Shown here piece after piece: positions 11,826-24,348 of a stretch of DNA of 64,000 nucleotides (positions are counted from its first letter, which is position 1; every line of letters begins with the position of its first letter). A model generated the notes under the pieces. The model had not been told where the DNA came from. It did no database searches and saw nothing but the letters and a program-made list of their open reading frames with translations. Position numbers and translations under genes: made by a program. Source of the DNA: Vigna angularis (taxonomy: Eukaryota; Streptophyta; Magnoliopsida; Fabales; Fabaceae); assembly GCF_016808095.1 (NCBI RefSeq), contig NC_068970.1, positions 14,552,501 through 14,616,500 of the forward strand. Reading direction: 5' to 3'.

Positions 11826-11925
11826 TGTACCAATGAGATTCAGTCCTAATGTTTGGAGCTACAATATCATATTAAATGGACTCGTAAAAAACAATAGGAC
11901 ATAAGAGACTATAAATCCAGGAGGT

Positions 11926-12135
11926 AGCTAAGTAATTAGGTAGAGACATAATCTCTCGTTATTTTGTAGCTAATTCATTGTTAATCCTTGGCTAATTGGA
12001 GTGATAAAGTTTTATAATTTCTATCTATTTTTTAGCTACTTTCTCGCAACTTTGTTCACATGAGTTTGTAGCTAATCCTTCATAACACTAATCTTGTTAA
12101 TTTGTAGTTAATTTTTCACAATTTTGGTATCGTTA
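11926..12135 (+). repeat. Dispersed repeat, copy 2 (matches 5288-5496)
   Basis: The same-strand partner of the repeat at 5288. Here it starts right after the last PPR piece and runs on into more TAGTTAATTTGTTG-type words to about 12340. Both copies therefore bracket the PPR remnant as direct repeats. Confidence 0.7.
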
Positions 12136-12639
12136 ATTCATAGTTAATTTGTTGTAGTTCTCGCTAGTCCATAACTAATTTGTTGCAATTATATTCTTGC
12201 TAATGCATATCTCATTTCTCACAAATTGTATTTTCTTAATTACAATATTACTTCGTAGTTATTCACTCTCTAATCCATGATAAGTTATATTCATATTTTG
12301 TTAAATAGAATTATTTCATAATTATTTACTCTTTGATCCATAATAAGTCATGTTATTAAATTTGTACGTACAATGAGAAGGAAGAGTAAGAAAATGAAAA
12401 TTTTTACAATCATCAAAGTATTTCCAACAACTCCAATATTTGTAATACATATTCAAAAAGGAAATTAGATAATCAATCTTGCAATGATCAAATATTTCAA
12501 ACAATTATATCGAATAGTATAAAAAATAATATAAAATTTTCCACCAGTATTTTGGACACAAAAACATTAGAATGTATCAACACAATTAAAATAGAAATAA
12601 AGTTTTTGATTCTTTAAGGCACACTTTCATTTTTGTTTC

Positions 12640-12863
12640 TTTAAAGCTAACAATAATTCTGTTTTAAAATATTGCATTGCTCTTGCATTTGTTGTTGCAT
12701 AACTGCTTGTATTTCTCATTGTGCCTTCATTTATGCTTGCAACTGTGTAGCTAATGTAGTGATTTCTTCTTGTGTAGCCAATGTAGTGATTTCTCATCAG
12801 TTGTTGGATTTGGATTTTGGAAAAAGGGACCTTCAACGGTTGAAGATGAAACATATGGATTAA
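12640..12863 (-). pseudogene. Possible CACTA-type transposase tail remnant
   Basis: Read on the minus strand and ignoring stops, the sequence gives a duplicated EEITTLATQ followed by QLQA, MKAQ and VMQQQMQEQC. This Gln-rich coiled-coil style resembles the C-terminus of plant Ptta/En/Spm transposases. It is interrupted by stops and too short for a firm call. With the adjacent subterminal-like repeats (11926-12340) it may be the remnant of one older CACTA element. Confidence 0.35.
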
Positions 12864-14868
12864 TTAATACCAAGATCCAAGTTGTAGCCAATGCCATAAA
12901 TTCTACCTTTCTTATTATCTCCACTGGTTTCTATCCAAATATACTATAGGTTATTTTTACTTGTCTTTCTCATATTTTTCGGCCATAGCATTTTCATATG
13001 ATTCTTACATCAAATCAATATGTTAGCAATATTATAAATAAACAGTTTAACAAGCCTAATGTTTTGTTAGACACATATCATCTTTTCTTTTATGAATTTT
13101 GTTGTATATAATTCATCATAAAACTTTTATATTCTTCTTCATGTGAAAAAACATGCAATTCAAGACTCATGCATCAACATGTAATTCAACAAAGGATTAA
13201 CTATATGTAATTAGCTCTTTTTTCTTTTTGGAGAAGTGCATGCTCGATCATCGATCTCTTCTACGACCGGAATTCCTCTCGTAAAAGTCATGTTTCCTAG
13301 ATTGTTTTTTTGAGACCCAACTAAAAGTCATGTTTCCTAAGAAGAACTTTGCCTATAACTGGTTTTTTTTTTTCTTCTTCTTAATTTATTATTACTTTTA
13401 TTAATATTATACTTTTAATATGTTCGTTTATATTTTAAATAAAATTATAATATTATTCTGCATATAATTTTTATTTATTAACATTTTATGATTTTATTTT
13501 AGCCAAATGATATCTTTGTACATTATTTATTTCACCTTTCTGTAAATTAAATTCCAATACAATATGGAAGTGAGTAAAAGAATTGACTTCGTACTTTAAT
13601 TTCTACAAGTTATTTTTCATAATTCCAGAATTTAAATTTAGAAAAGTCAACCTTTTACATTTGGAACACACTTTGAAGAACAAGAAATAAATTTTTGAAA
13701 AACATTTTATATTGACCCAAAATTCCATGATCTGAAGATAATAAAATAAAATAACAAAGAAATGAAAAAATAAATAAAGATAGTAAGCCCTAAATATGAT
13801 GAAATTTACCATAGTAGCACAAATTATGAGAAAGGGGAAGGTCCCACAATTTTACCAATGTTTAACTTTTAAGAACAAACTGCATTTAACATCATCTACC
13901 ACGTTTGCTTCTATCGTGATCAAAAGTCACTGGTAACATAAACATACTATACATTCATCTTAATATAAATTCTATGTAGACTTTAGAGGAGGGAGAATGC
14001 ATACAAATTCAAATAATATGAAACGAGATACCATATGTTCACGAGGATTGCCACACAAACTTTAGGTTAAAAAATTTATAGTATATAAGAATAAGAATGA
14101 ACAGTTAAGAAAATATAAAATATTGTTTCAAAAAATCAATGGGAAATATAAATTGATACGAATGGAATCCAAGATTCATAAACTTAAATAAATGCTAAAG
14201 TGGAATCCTGAACTTCTTTAGACCCAACTTCACTAAAAAGTTAAGCTTCATATCATAACAATATTATTTCTAGTTGACTTTCAATTTACTATGAAACTAT
14301 GAAGAAAGACCAATAACTCAAAACAAGCATAATTATCATCTAGTAATCGATTCGATTACTACATATTGTAATCAATTACAAAACCATAGTCCACACACAA
14401 ATGAGACCAATTAAAAGTCGTTTATCGCCGTGACAACGTGTTGTGACAATGAAAGTTGTGCATCCCCTCACAATTTTCAATCTGAATAAAATATCGTGCG
14501 GTCCCCACGACTTAGCAAAATCATATAAAAAATAGAAAACGTGTTCTTATTATGTTGTGACCGAGGCCTAATTCCATGTTTTAGGCTTCAAATTTGCCTG
14601 GTTTGGAAAAAAAATATATATTAAAGATGATATTTATGTGATCATTTTGTAGCCTCCAGCTACTTCCGTTATCCACCACTGCCCATCCTTGTAGGGCAGA
14701 CAACACTCATATTTGTCTTCATTTGTAGATTTTATTGCCATGCTAAGATTTTTCTTTATTAATTCGCATTAGAAGAGCAACGGTACTGTAACTACCTCTG
14801 TAGTCGCCATTCTCATCTTCTGATTGCTCCAAATATCCTCTCTAAGATTTCAACACAATAATATCACC
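12864..14868. other. Intergenic region and promoter of the second P450 gene
   Basis: AT-rich with no recognised gene. A short direct repeat (AAAAGTCATGTTTCCTA, about 13285 and 13324) is visible. The last few hundred bases should hold the promoter and leader of the P450 gene; I could not identify a convincing TATA box. Confidence 0.45.
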
Positions 14869-17800
14869 ATGTTCGCCCTCTCAACATTGGTTCTACTTTT
14901 CTGTGTCCTTTCTACTGTTATTTGCTACGCATGGCTTTACTTCTTCAAACCCAACACTCAGAGGCTTCCACCGGGCCCATCGGGCCTCCCTTTCCTCGGG
15001 AACCTTCTATCTCTTGAACCGGAGCTTCACACTTACTTCGCCGCCTTGGCCCAGATCCACGGCCCAATCTACAAGCTCCGACTCGGGAGCAAGCTCGCCA
15101 TCGTCATAGCTTCACCGGCCGTGGCTCGCGAGATCTTCAAAGACCACGACACTGTTTTCGCCAACCGCGACGTCCCAGCCGCCGGGAGGGTTGCCACGTA
15201 CGGCGGTTTTGACATAGCGTGGACACCCTATGGAGCCGAATGGCGGATGCTGAGGAAAGTCTGCACTGTGAACATGCTGAGCAACACCACCCTGGACTCC
15301 GTGTACGATCTCCGGCGCAACGAGGTGCGTAAAACGGTGTCGTATTTGTACAGTCGAGCGGGGAGTGCGGTGAACGTGGGGGAGCAGGGGTTTCTGACGG
15401 TGATGAATGTGATAACTAGTATGATGTGGGGCGGGGCGGTGGAAGGGGCGGAGAGGGAAACTTTGGGGGCGGAGTTCAGGGAGTTGGTGGCGGAGACGAC
15501 GCAGCTTCTGGGGAAGCCGAATGTGTCGGATTTTTTTCCCAGGTTGGCGCGGTTCGATTTGCAAGGTGTGGAGAAAGAGATGAACGTGTTGGTGTCACGG
15601 TTCGATGGGATATTTGAAAAGATGATTGGTGAACGAGTGAAGGTGGGTGAAGAAAAAGATGGGAAGAAGAAAGAAAGGAAGGATTTTCTGCAGTTTCTGT
15701 TGGATCTTAAGGATTCCGAAGACGTTGATTCGAAGACGCCATTCACCATGACCCACCTCAAGGCCTTACTCATGGTACTTTCCTACACTTTCCAATTCTT
15801 GTTTTGGGTCAATTTTCTCGTTTGATTTTTTCACGTCTTTTTCCTTCTACGAACTCTCAACTGCACCAGACATCATTAATTGAAAAACCTACCCACGACC
15901 CCATCTCTGTCACATTAATTACTAACTTTAACCTCATATACAGTCGGATTTTTAATTTATAAAATCTAATTAATTATGTGTTATATACAATTTGGTTTAA
16001 CTGACGTTTGATAATGAAGAAATAAATAAGGGAATGAAAGAGCAAAAATATTGTTTAAGATCAAAATAATTAGAAAAAAGAACGGAAATATTGATTATTT
16101 TAGTATTAGTAATCTTATTTGGTATTAACTATAGTATTTTAGTATTTAAGACGATACTCTGAAGTGAGTTATCCATCATTTTAGGCCTACCCACATATTT
16201 TTTAAATTTATAGCATATTTATATTGTTTCGTTTGATACTCGTATTAGTTGTACATCAACGAGTTTTTTTAATATATTTATAGAGTTGTCAAATTAATTC
16301 AGCTTATAAAATTTGGTGCTAATTTTAAAGTTGAAAATTATTTGAAAAAAATTCACAAATCAAATATTTATAAAGTCTTATGGATTAGGTCAGTTGATGA
16401 ATTTTCTTTTATCAGGTTTATTAAGTTAAGTTAAGATATTATGTTGTAACTTAATTATATTTATTAGTCAGAATCATATAGTTTTTTATTTTTTAATTTT
16501 ATAAAATTGTGTATATTTTTATTTAATTTTGATACACAAAAATGTTTATGTTATATTAGCAATGTTTTATATTTGATTTTTAATGAATAATTATTTTGAA
16601 AAAAATCATTTTTTTTAAATTAAAATGTAACTATTATATTTTAGATGTCAAAACTAAAAATAAATTAAAAACTTATTTATATATACTTTTTTTAAAATAT
16701 TTTATCAAAATAAATTTACAGAAACTTTCATAAACACAAAAACATTCAAAAAATGTGTTTTTGTAATTGCATCTAAATATAAGTAATGTCTGGACTTATA
16801 AACATATATTATATTTTTAACTTTTTAAAATAATAAAATTATACATCTAAAGTAGGATTACAGTTAAAAATTATTTTGAATAACTTCTTATAAAACTAAT
16901 ATTTATATATTATTTAGAATAATAGATTAGAAGAAAATATAAATTAACTTTTATTTTTCAAAATCTATATAGAATAAATTCTACCAAAACTGCCTCTTTT
17001 TCTATTATATAATAAAAAACTATTCTGGTGTAATAAAATTTTTAAAATGTATGTATTTTTTTTAATATTCAACATAGCAGAAATATATTTGGATTGAAGA
17101 AGAAAAAAATTATATTAATAAATATAATACGAAAACTGTGAGATAAAAATTTACAAAACAAATAAAAAGAAAATTAAAAATAAATTAATTTAGTTTGAAA
17201 AGGTATCTACTCTAATCTTATTGTAATCCAATTTATATGGAAAAAAATATTATATTAAATAGATAAAAAAAATAAGACTTGGTTTTAAAGGAATTAACAA
17301 CCACCCTTATACTGTTTCGTTTGACACTCTTATTAGTTGTACATAAACGCTTTCTTAATATATTTGAGGTGAAGAAAAATATGATTTGTAAATGCTAAAT
17401 TTTACCATTATTTGAGAGGAGAAAATGGAAGTGATGAATTAACTGAATAATGTTATTCAATGGTAAGTATATCCGTATTCAAAACCTAACAAAATCGTGT
17501 ACACTGCATCTTATTAATGTTAGAAAAAAAAGATAAGATTGGATAATTTCATGATTAATATTGTGCAAATCTCTGATGAACATAAACAGGATATGGTTAC
17601 AGGGGGAACCGATACATCGTCCAACACAATTGAGTTTGCAATGGCAGAAATAATGCAGAAGCCAGAAGTAATGAAGAAAGTCCAAGAAGAGTTGGAAGTT
17701 GTGGTTGGAAAAGATAAAATGGTAGAAGAGTCTGACATTCGTAAGTTGCATTACTTGCAAGCTGTGATGAAAGAAACTCTTCGATTGCATCCTGCACTTC

Positions 17801-18216
17801 CACTTCTAGTCCCACATAGCCCAAGTCAAACCACCAATGTGGGAGGCTACACCATCCCAAAGGGTTCTCGAGTCTTCGTCAATGTTTGGGCCATTCATAG
17901 AGATCCTTCCATTTGGGAAAGACCACTGGAATTTGACCCTTCAAGATTCTTAGATGCAAAGTGGGATTTCAGTGGCAATGACTTCAGTTATTTCCCATTT
18001 GGATCTGGAAGAAGAATTTGTGCAGGAATAGCAATGGCTGAGAGAACAGTTCTGTATCTTCTGGCAACACTTGTACACTTATTTGATTGGACAATACCAC
18101 AAGGAGAGGAGTTAGATGTATCAGAGAAATTTGGTATTGTTCTAAAAAAGAAAACACCTCTGGTTGCCATCCCCACCCCGCGATTCTCCAACCCACACCT
18201 TTACAATTTAATATAA
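14869..18216 (+). CDS. CYP706-family cytochrome P450, copy 2 (two exons)
   Basis: Tandem paralogue of the gene at 1659. Exons 14869-15774 and 17590-18216 are joined at exactly the same phase-0 position (after LKALLM, before DMVTGGTDTSS); the intron is 1815 bp (GTACTT...ACAG). The product is 510 residues. Motifs: N-terminal anchor, hinge LPPGPSGLPFLG, I-helix GGTDTSS, ETLR (about 364-367), FDPSRF, and heme loop FPFGSGRRICAG with Cys near 446. The start is the first in-frame ATG, context ATCACCATG. It aligns with copy 1 almost end to end without gaps apart from the extreme N-terminus and C-terminus; the membrane anchors differ most. The copies differ at I-helix-adjacent and substrate-region sites (VTGG against VVGG), so substrate range could differ. 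No disabling change was seen. Substrate unknown. Confidence 0.9.
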
Positions 18217-19260
18217 TATATTTGTATTTAACACTCGGTAATCCCTGATTACCAATGCCACATGTATTTCTACTTCTTTCTTACATATTCCAGATACTTC
18301 ACCAATATCATCTCTTTCTATCTCAATATTTTTACTACAAGATTTTGCTAGAGTATGTTGAAAGTACGCCATCTAACCACCATGGAGATGGTGCCTTTAA
18401 CTATTGCTTGTTCTGATGGATGAAAGAGATATTTCAATTTTTAAAGATTATTGATATTTTAATAGATTTTATTTTTTATAATATTTTAATACAATACACA
18501 TATTATTTTTATATTAGATTTCAAATACGTTAATATAATAATAAATCAATAAAAAAATTACATGTGTATTATATAAAAATATTATCAAAATTTTTGTGTC
18601 AAAATATTTTTTTTTAATTTTTAAATTCGTTTTGTTTACATTCTTCCTTTTTGCCATTGGGTGCCGTGTGTTGCACTGTTTGGATAATGTTTCGTTGGCT
18701 CTCTTTTCTCTGTAATATTTTCATTTTGGAGTTATTTGCATGAATTGGTAATGAGTTAAATACATTTTCTCTTAACTTTTAATAAAATATTGTTATTTAC
18801 TAATTATTTCAAGACATGGATTAATAGATTCGATTTTTTTTTTAATTGAACTCAATTGATAATTATAATTGAACGAACTATAACTAATGACAATAGATTA
18901 GATTGTCTAAAGTTGCTTTTTTCATGAAGGCACGATAAGGGCAAGCAAGCAAGGATTTTGGAGGGAAAGAATAGCTGATTATAAGTTTAGAAAAAGGAAA
19001 AGAAACCAAATTAAAAAAGAAAAAACTCTTTCCATCGAATTTCATATATATATATATATAACGCTCTGTTATTTATTTAATTTAAACATTTCGAATTATT
19101 AAATTATTTTTATTTATATTCTAAATTTTGCTAAGCTTGTGTTAAAGATATTATTTAGTTGATAAATGAAGACGGATAATCTAAATGTGAATAAAATTAA
19201 AAATGAGTTTTACATCAGCATTTTTACGAAGTTTGATTTTTTATACTTGTTTCGGGTTAG
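18217..19260. other. Intergenic AT-rich DNA
   Basis: The 3' flank of the second P450 gene. A short (TA)n run lies at about 19043-19060. No gene recognised. Confidence 0.5.
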
Positions 19261-19269
19261 CCTAATTAA
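19261..19269 (+). repeat. Target-site duplication, left (CCTAATTAA)
   Basis: A nine-base direct repeat identical to 20335-20343, immediately outside the terminal inverted repeats of the Pack-MULE. Nine bases is the Mutator-superfamily size. Confidence 0.9.
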
Positions 19270-20334
19270 GAGAGTTACTCCCTCCACCACCGCACATTTC
19301 GTTTTGCACTTCTCCCTTCCTCTTATACCCTTCAATAATATTTAAACGGATCTGAATATGCGTTGGATTTTTAGACTGATGTCAACATCCGTGCACCGAC
19401 ATTCGTTAAAGTATAACATATATGCAGAAGCCATGATCGATTGGCTGAGATATGCCATGTTGAAAGGGTTGTTGAAGAAGGTGCTACTACCCTCTGGATT
19501 CAAGGAAGGAGGTTGGAGATGGGCCCGGAGGCCCAAAGACACCATTGGTGGTGTTCAAGAAGTGGTTGATCTCGTTCAAAGACTCTAACCTCTGGCTCAA
19601 CTCGCTTACTTGTGCTCTCAGCACCGAGTTCTCCGCCTCCACCGCCAAGTACTTATGGGTGGTGAGGGTCACTGATGTCAGAATCAGGTGATTCTCGTTC
19701 CTCAACTAAGTCACCAATGATGTCAGATCATCCAAGTGCTTCTGCTTCCTCATTCGGGATCGCCTCGTCGATTTGCAGTTCAATATCATTCTCTTCCTCT
19801 TTCTCTCATCCATCACCCCTGCAGATCCTCCTCTGAACCCGAATTCTGAAGCAGAGACGACCCTAAAGATGTTCCACTCGACGAAGCCATCCAAACTGAC
19901 CAACACTCAATCAAAATGTAAGCACACAAGAAAAATCAAACCTTGGATTGGAGGATGCAGGACCCAAACACTTAAAAAACCAAAAAAGAAAAACGCTGAT
20001 GAAAAATAGTAGTAGTAATAGTAATACAGGAACTATAAATAAAATGATTGATTCTGGGTAGAAATCATGAAACGTAGTAGAGCCAATAAAGGAAGGCGAG
20101 AAGGACGGATATCAATACGAGTTACTCCACCACCACACACTGCTCCTCGGATGTATACACTGCTCCACGGTGTTCCACAGATGTTGATATCCGTGGAACG
20201 ACAAACGGATGTCGTCCACGGATCCGTTAAAGAATAACACCGGAAGAAGTTAAATTAATGTAGGGTATTTTTAGAATAAAAATAATAAAGAGAAAGTGTA
20301 AGAAGCATTTGGGGTGGTGGAGGGAGCAACTCTC
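19270..20334. mobile_element. Pack-MULE (Mutator-like element) carrying a bZIP gene
   Basis: 1065 bp. The left terminus is GAGAGTTACTCCCTCCACC at 19270. The right terminus ends GGTGGTGGAGGGAGCAACTCTC at 20334 (22 bp), which is its inverted complement with one or two changes. Perfect CCTAATTAA duplications flank it. Palindromic words such as CGGATGTCGTCCACGGATCCG lie near the right end. A second inward-facing copy of the terminus begins at about 20119, hinting at a nested or composite structure. There is no transposase. The body holds a bZIP-gene copy on the minus strand (19405-19906), so this is a gene-carrying, non-autonomous MULE. Confidence 0.88.
19405..19906 (-). pseudogene. S1-group bZIP transcription factor copy inside the Pack-MULE
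   Basis: Minus strand from 19906. It reads ...[15 protein letters not shown], then the basic region [19 protein letters not shown], which keeps the bZIP signature N-x7-R-x9-L (N43, R51, L61 counted from the ATG at 19906), then an in-frame TAG at 19706-19708 at the start of the zipper. The same frame continues through YLAVEAENSVLRAQVSEL and SQRLESLNEI. After a frameshift near 19500-19540 the typical S1 tail NPFNMAYLSQSIMASA appears (to about 19405). So nearly the whole intronless gene was captured and then broken once by a stop and once by a shift. S1 bZIPs (bZIP2/11/44/53 type) control sugar and amino-acid responses. A truncated product would hold the DNA-binding basic region without most of the zipper. 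Confidence 0.8.
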
Positions 20335-20343
20335 CCTAATTAA
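20335..20343 (+). repeat. Target-site duplication, right (CCTAATTAA)
   Basis: The right copy of the nine-base duplication flanking the Pack-MULE; identical to 19261-19269. Confidence 0.9.
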
Positions 20344-23287
20344 TTCCTCCCAGTTTTCCATGCCCAATAGGGCCCATTACTTCCTTGGTCCTGATAATAT
20401 TTTGGTCTTTCCTTCTTGCATTCCCATAATTTCTAACTTTACCCTCATATTTTCAAAATAACATTTTGTTTATTTAAAAAAAATAACTAGTTTGAGACCG
20501 TATGTACGCACGGATATTGATTTCTTTCTAAAAAAACTTGTATTAAAAATTTAAATAATTATTATTATATTTAAATAAAAAAATATTAAGATGATTATGT
20601 TCAAATATTATAATTATATATAGTTATACATATAATATATAAATAGAGTTTAATAAAATAAAAAATAAATAATTAATTAATTTTTATTGTAACATATATT
20701 ATAAGATTTAATTATAAATAAATTTGTTAATACTAAAATTTATAATAATAATTAAATTGGTGATATTCATAAATTTATGTAATATTTTTTATAATGTTGA
20801 AATAAATGGTTAAATATAATAAATATTTGTTGTAATTAAAAACTAATGTTTTTGAGATTTAGTAAGTATTATCAGTATAATGATTATATGATCAATTAAA
20901 TATTTTAATTATATATTATATTAAAATAAAATGTATAGACATATTATATAATATAACTTTCTACAGAATAAATATTACACGGAGTTGATATTGACACTAT
21001 GAATGAATTATAGAAAATAATAATATTTTGATATGAATTTTTTTATATTAAATTAAAAAAGTACATAATAGTTTATTAGTAATGTGTAGTAAAATAATAT
21101 CGTGAATTTTAAATCTATCTCAATTTCATAATACTAAGATGAAATTTGCATTTGTTTATATACTTTAAAAGAGTCTTATTTGTAGTTGATGTAAGAATTT
21201 CAAGACATATTGTTTAGACATCAAATGAACTTGAACGATATGTTAATTTATTTGCTCTCGTTAAATATATATCTTTGAGTGGTACATTATTTTGATTATT
21301 ATAATATTTTTCTAATGCTTATTCAACTAATTAGTATATCATCATCTGAACGACTAATTATAGGTTAAGTGAAAAAGATTTTATAGAAGAGATAGCATTG
21401 TGGCATTTGTGTCACAAAATTTAACCATTAATTTGGCTTAAAAGTATTATAACTTTCACGTTCACATGATTGTTCAAGAAGTTAAGGGTCTTAACGTGAG
21501 TGATAATTTAAAACACGTATGAGATACTAAAAAAAACACAAATTTTATAAAAAAAAAAACAACGAAAAATTTCAAAATAATTTCTACTCATTCTTTTTGA
21601 CAAGTTTAAAATACAATTTTCAACTAAATGGTTTCACTCTTTACCTATTTTAACTACTATCATCACTTTTACTCTTTTTAGTCCAAGTTCAAAATTAATG
21701 TAAGCACTAAAATCAATTAATGCAATCCAAACACATAAATAAGAATTTCATCAATAATTATTGTCATATTCTCATATCAATAAATTAATTGCAACTTTAT
21801 GAATAAAACTACACCAAAACTTCTATAAATATAATAGAAATGATTAAAATAACTACAACATGATGAATTAGTAGAGTAAAGACATATATCTAGTAAAAAT
21901 AAATAAAACTATGAAATTCTCACAAATAAACCTAATAGAGTAAAAATGAGTAAATCTTCTAATAAAAAGAAACTTATTCCAAAATAAGTTTTCATCGAAT
22001 AATTTTTTTCCATAACTTGTTAACTTATGTACAATAAAAAAATAGAAAGAGAAAGTTGTATAGAAAAAAATGATTATTCTTAAAATAAAACGATGGCAAA
22101 GAAAGAAAAAGAATAAAAGGAGGCCAAATTCAACGGGTCTTACCATGTACAAGTTAAAAAATTGGAGAAAATATAGCAAACTTTTCTTATAAAAATTGTC
22201 TGCTTAAAAAAAAATTTGTTTATGGTGTTGAAATGTTTAAATTATCATAACTTTTCTTAATTAAACATGATACACTTTTAATTATTCTATTAATATATGT
22301 TCATCCCCTTAGTTCTAATATTGAAGTGAATATAATTAAGTCAGCACAAGTAGACAAAGACTTTGACGAGGCCAAAGTCTACATTTACAAAGGCTAATGT
22401 AGCATCTTCATCATACATCATCCTGCTACATTAATTCTCACTAAAGAAAATTGGATGTGTTGTTGCTGAATTAACAGTTGAAAAACCATAAATAAAGTGT
22501 ACTTCATCTAACTGAAATTATAAAACAAGATACCTACTTCACCTGCTATATGGAAACCTTGTTTCCTTGCTAAGTCTTGTACCTTTTTCTTTAACTAACT
22601 AAACGTGCATTACTCTATTATCACATCTTTTATTTATTTTTCTTTTTTTATCTCTTCATCTTACTGCAATACTTTTACAAAAAGGTCTAAAAAACATTAA
22701 TAACATTTTTAAAATTCTGCTGAAAACAAAAATATGCATTTAGCTATAAAAAAGTAAACAATATATAGCTAATAAAAGAATAAATATGCATTTTAGGACA
22801 TGAGAGAGAACTTTTTTGAGAATTTGAATGTCAAATAATTTTCAGAGAGGTTGGCAGAGAAATATCAATCAATTCAACGTCAATGTAGTAGAGGTAAGTA
22901 AATATATATTGTATTAATATAAATATTTATTTTATAGTGATAATATTGTATTGAAAAGATAATTTTATCTCACCTAATTAGTTTATAATTAATTACATGA
23001 CTAACAAATATGGGATAAATTTATGTCTATGACAAAATATATGTTATTATAGAATAAATAAAATTTTACATCAAAAGCATAACAATAACTCAATTAATTG
23101 AAAAATATATTTTTTTTATCTGTATATAACCTATCGTTATAATATTTTAAAATAAATATGATTTTATGTCTTCTCGTACGCATCACTATTTTTTTTTTGT
23201 GTTTTTAGAAAAACGGTTTTGTTTGACCTAATTAGCTTATATTTAATTAGATGACTTAAAAAATGGACTTAAATATTTTCATATAAG

Positions 23288-23289
<2 letters not shown>

Positions 23290-23341
<52 letters not shown>
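23290..23341. repeat. (AT)n microsatellite
   Basis: An uninterrupted run of TA dinucleotides of about 50 bp. Confidence 0.95.
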
Positions 23342-23344
<3 letters not shown>

Positions 23345-24164
23345 GATTATAGTTATTTGATAAAAACGTCATCATCTTTCTAAACTCCTTTGTATTCTCA
23401 TATTTTTCTTTAAAATACTAATACCATTTTACATTTTTAGTTCACTGGGAAGTGAATTTGTAAAGGAAAATAAAATTTAAGACATTTTGAATTGATTATA
23501 ATTTGTGTTAAAGTAAGTCTTTTTATTAAATATTTAGTTTTTTTTTCTCAATTTTTCTTTTGAGATAAGAGCTCGTTGGATCATTATATGCTAGTTTAGG
23601 TTTATTAGAAGTAGATAATATATATAGTTTTATTGTGAAGATATGCGAAGGTGAAAAAGTTGAATGAGGTATGTGAAGGTTTTCTGTTGCAAATACAGAC
23701 ATTCACCTTAACATAAGAAATTGTGAATAATTTTTATAGATGGTACTTATTATTAAATCAAGTGTTTGTTTCTATTTTTTATTTATTTATTGTATATGTA
23801 CTTTCTAATATATATTGAACAAATTACACCAAACTGATCCTCCATGTTAGGATGAAACATCAATGTTGGTCAGATATAACTAGTCATCCAATTAAGACAA
23901 ACATATTAGTGATTAAATTTAACAAAATTAGACCGTGATTAACCCAACTCTAATTAGAAGCTTATAGAAAAACCTATAAAAATATGTTGTAAAAACTTTT
24001 GTGATGTATTTATTAAAACATTAATTACTAAATCATTTGAATATCAAACTAACTTGAGTATAAGAGTATTTCTAAATGGTATACTTAATCAACTAAATAA
24101 CACATAGAAAAATAAAATTGAAAATGAACAAAATTATTTGAAGGGAGAATCCCATACACCAAAA

Positions 24165-24168
<4 letters not shown>

Positions 24169-24233
<65 letters not shown>
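24169..24233. repeat. (AT)n microsatellite
   Basis: An uninterrupted run of about 65 bp. Read on the minus strand it gives a meaningless Tyr-Ile repeat. Confidence 0.95.
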
Positions 24234-24236
<3 letters not shown>

Positions 24237-24348
24237 GGAATTTCATTATAAGCTGCCATAATTATTTTATACGGTGAAAATGCATGAGAGTTGTTTTTAG
24301 ATGTAGTTGTTCTATCAAATACTATATATTTAAACGAGTTAAAAAAAA

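Larger units (their letters stand above)
5497..11918 (+). pseudogene. PPR gene remnant split by at least three insertions
   Basis: Pieces of a pentatricopeptide-repeat protein of the organelle-targeted, Rf-like P type. Piece 1 (about 5497-5617) reads GKILGFLVRMEQ, an in-frame stop, then KQMELR with a one-base frameshift. Piece 2 (9482-10154) continues as VTLTVLINCLCHL through several 35-residue repeats (GYHPDVITLTTLMRGLSNKG, TKAAIKLF, YTTLIDSLFKDKRSKKAYDLY, VVTYTVVVNGLC) with more stops and frameshifts. Piece 3 (about 11840-11900) reads SPNVWSYNIILNGLVKNN. Removing the CACTA element (5618-9481) and the AT-rich insertion (10155-11621) restores continuous homology, so one gene fragment was invaded. 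It has no usable reading frame. Rf-like PPR genes often sit in fast-evolving clusters, but only this fragment is visible here. Confidence 0.85.

Noticed and set aside
15112..15773. Antisense frames over P450 exon 1
   Set aside because: Shadows of the GC-rich P450 coding exon; no domain on that strand.
17539..17589. Extra N-terminal codons on P450 copy 2 exon 2
   Set aside because: They lie before the CAG acceptor; the paralogue and family alignment place the exon start at DMVTGG.
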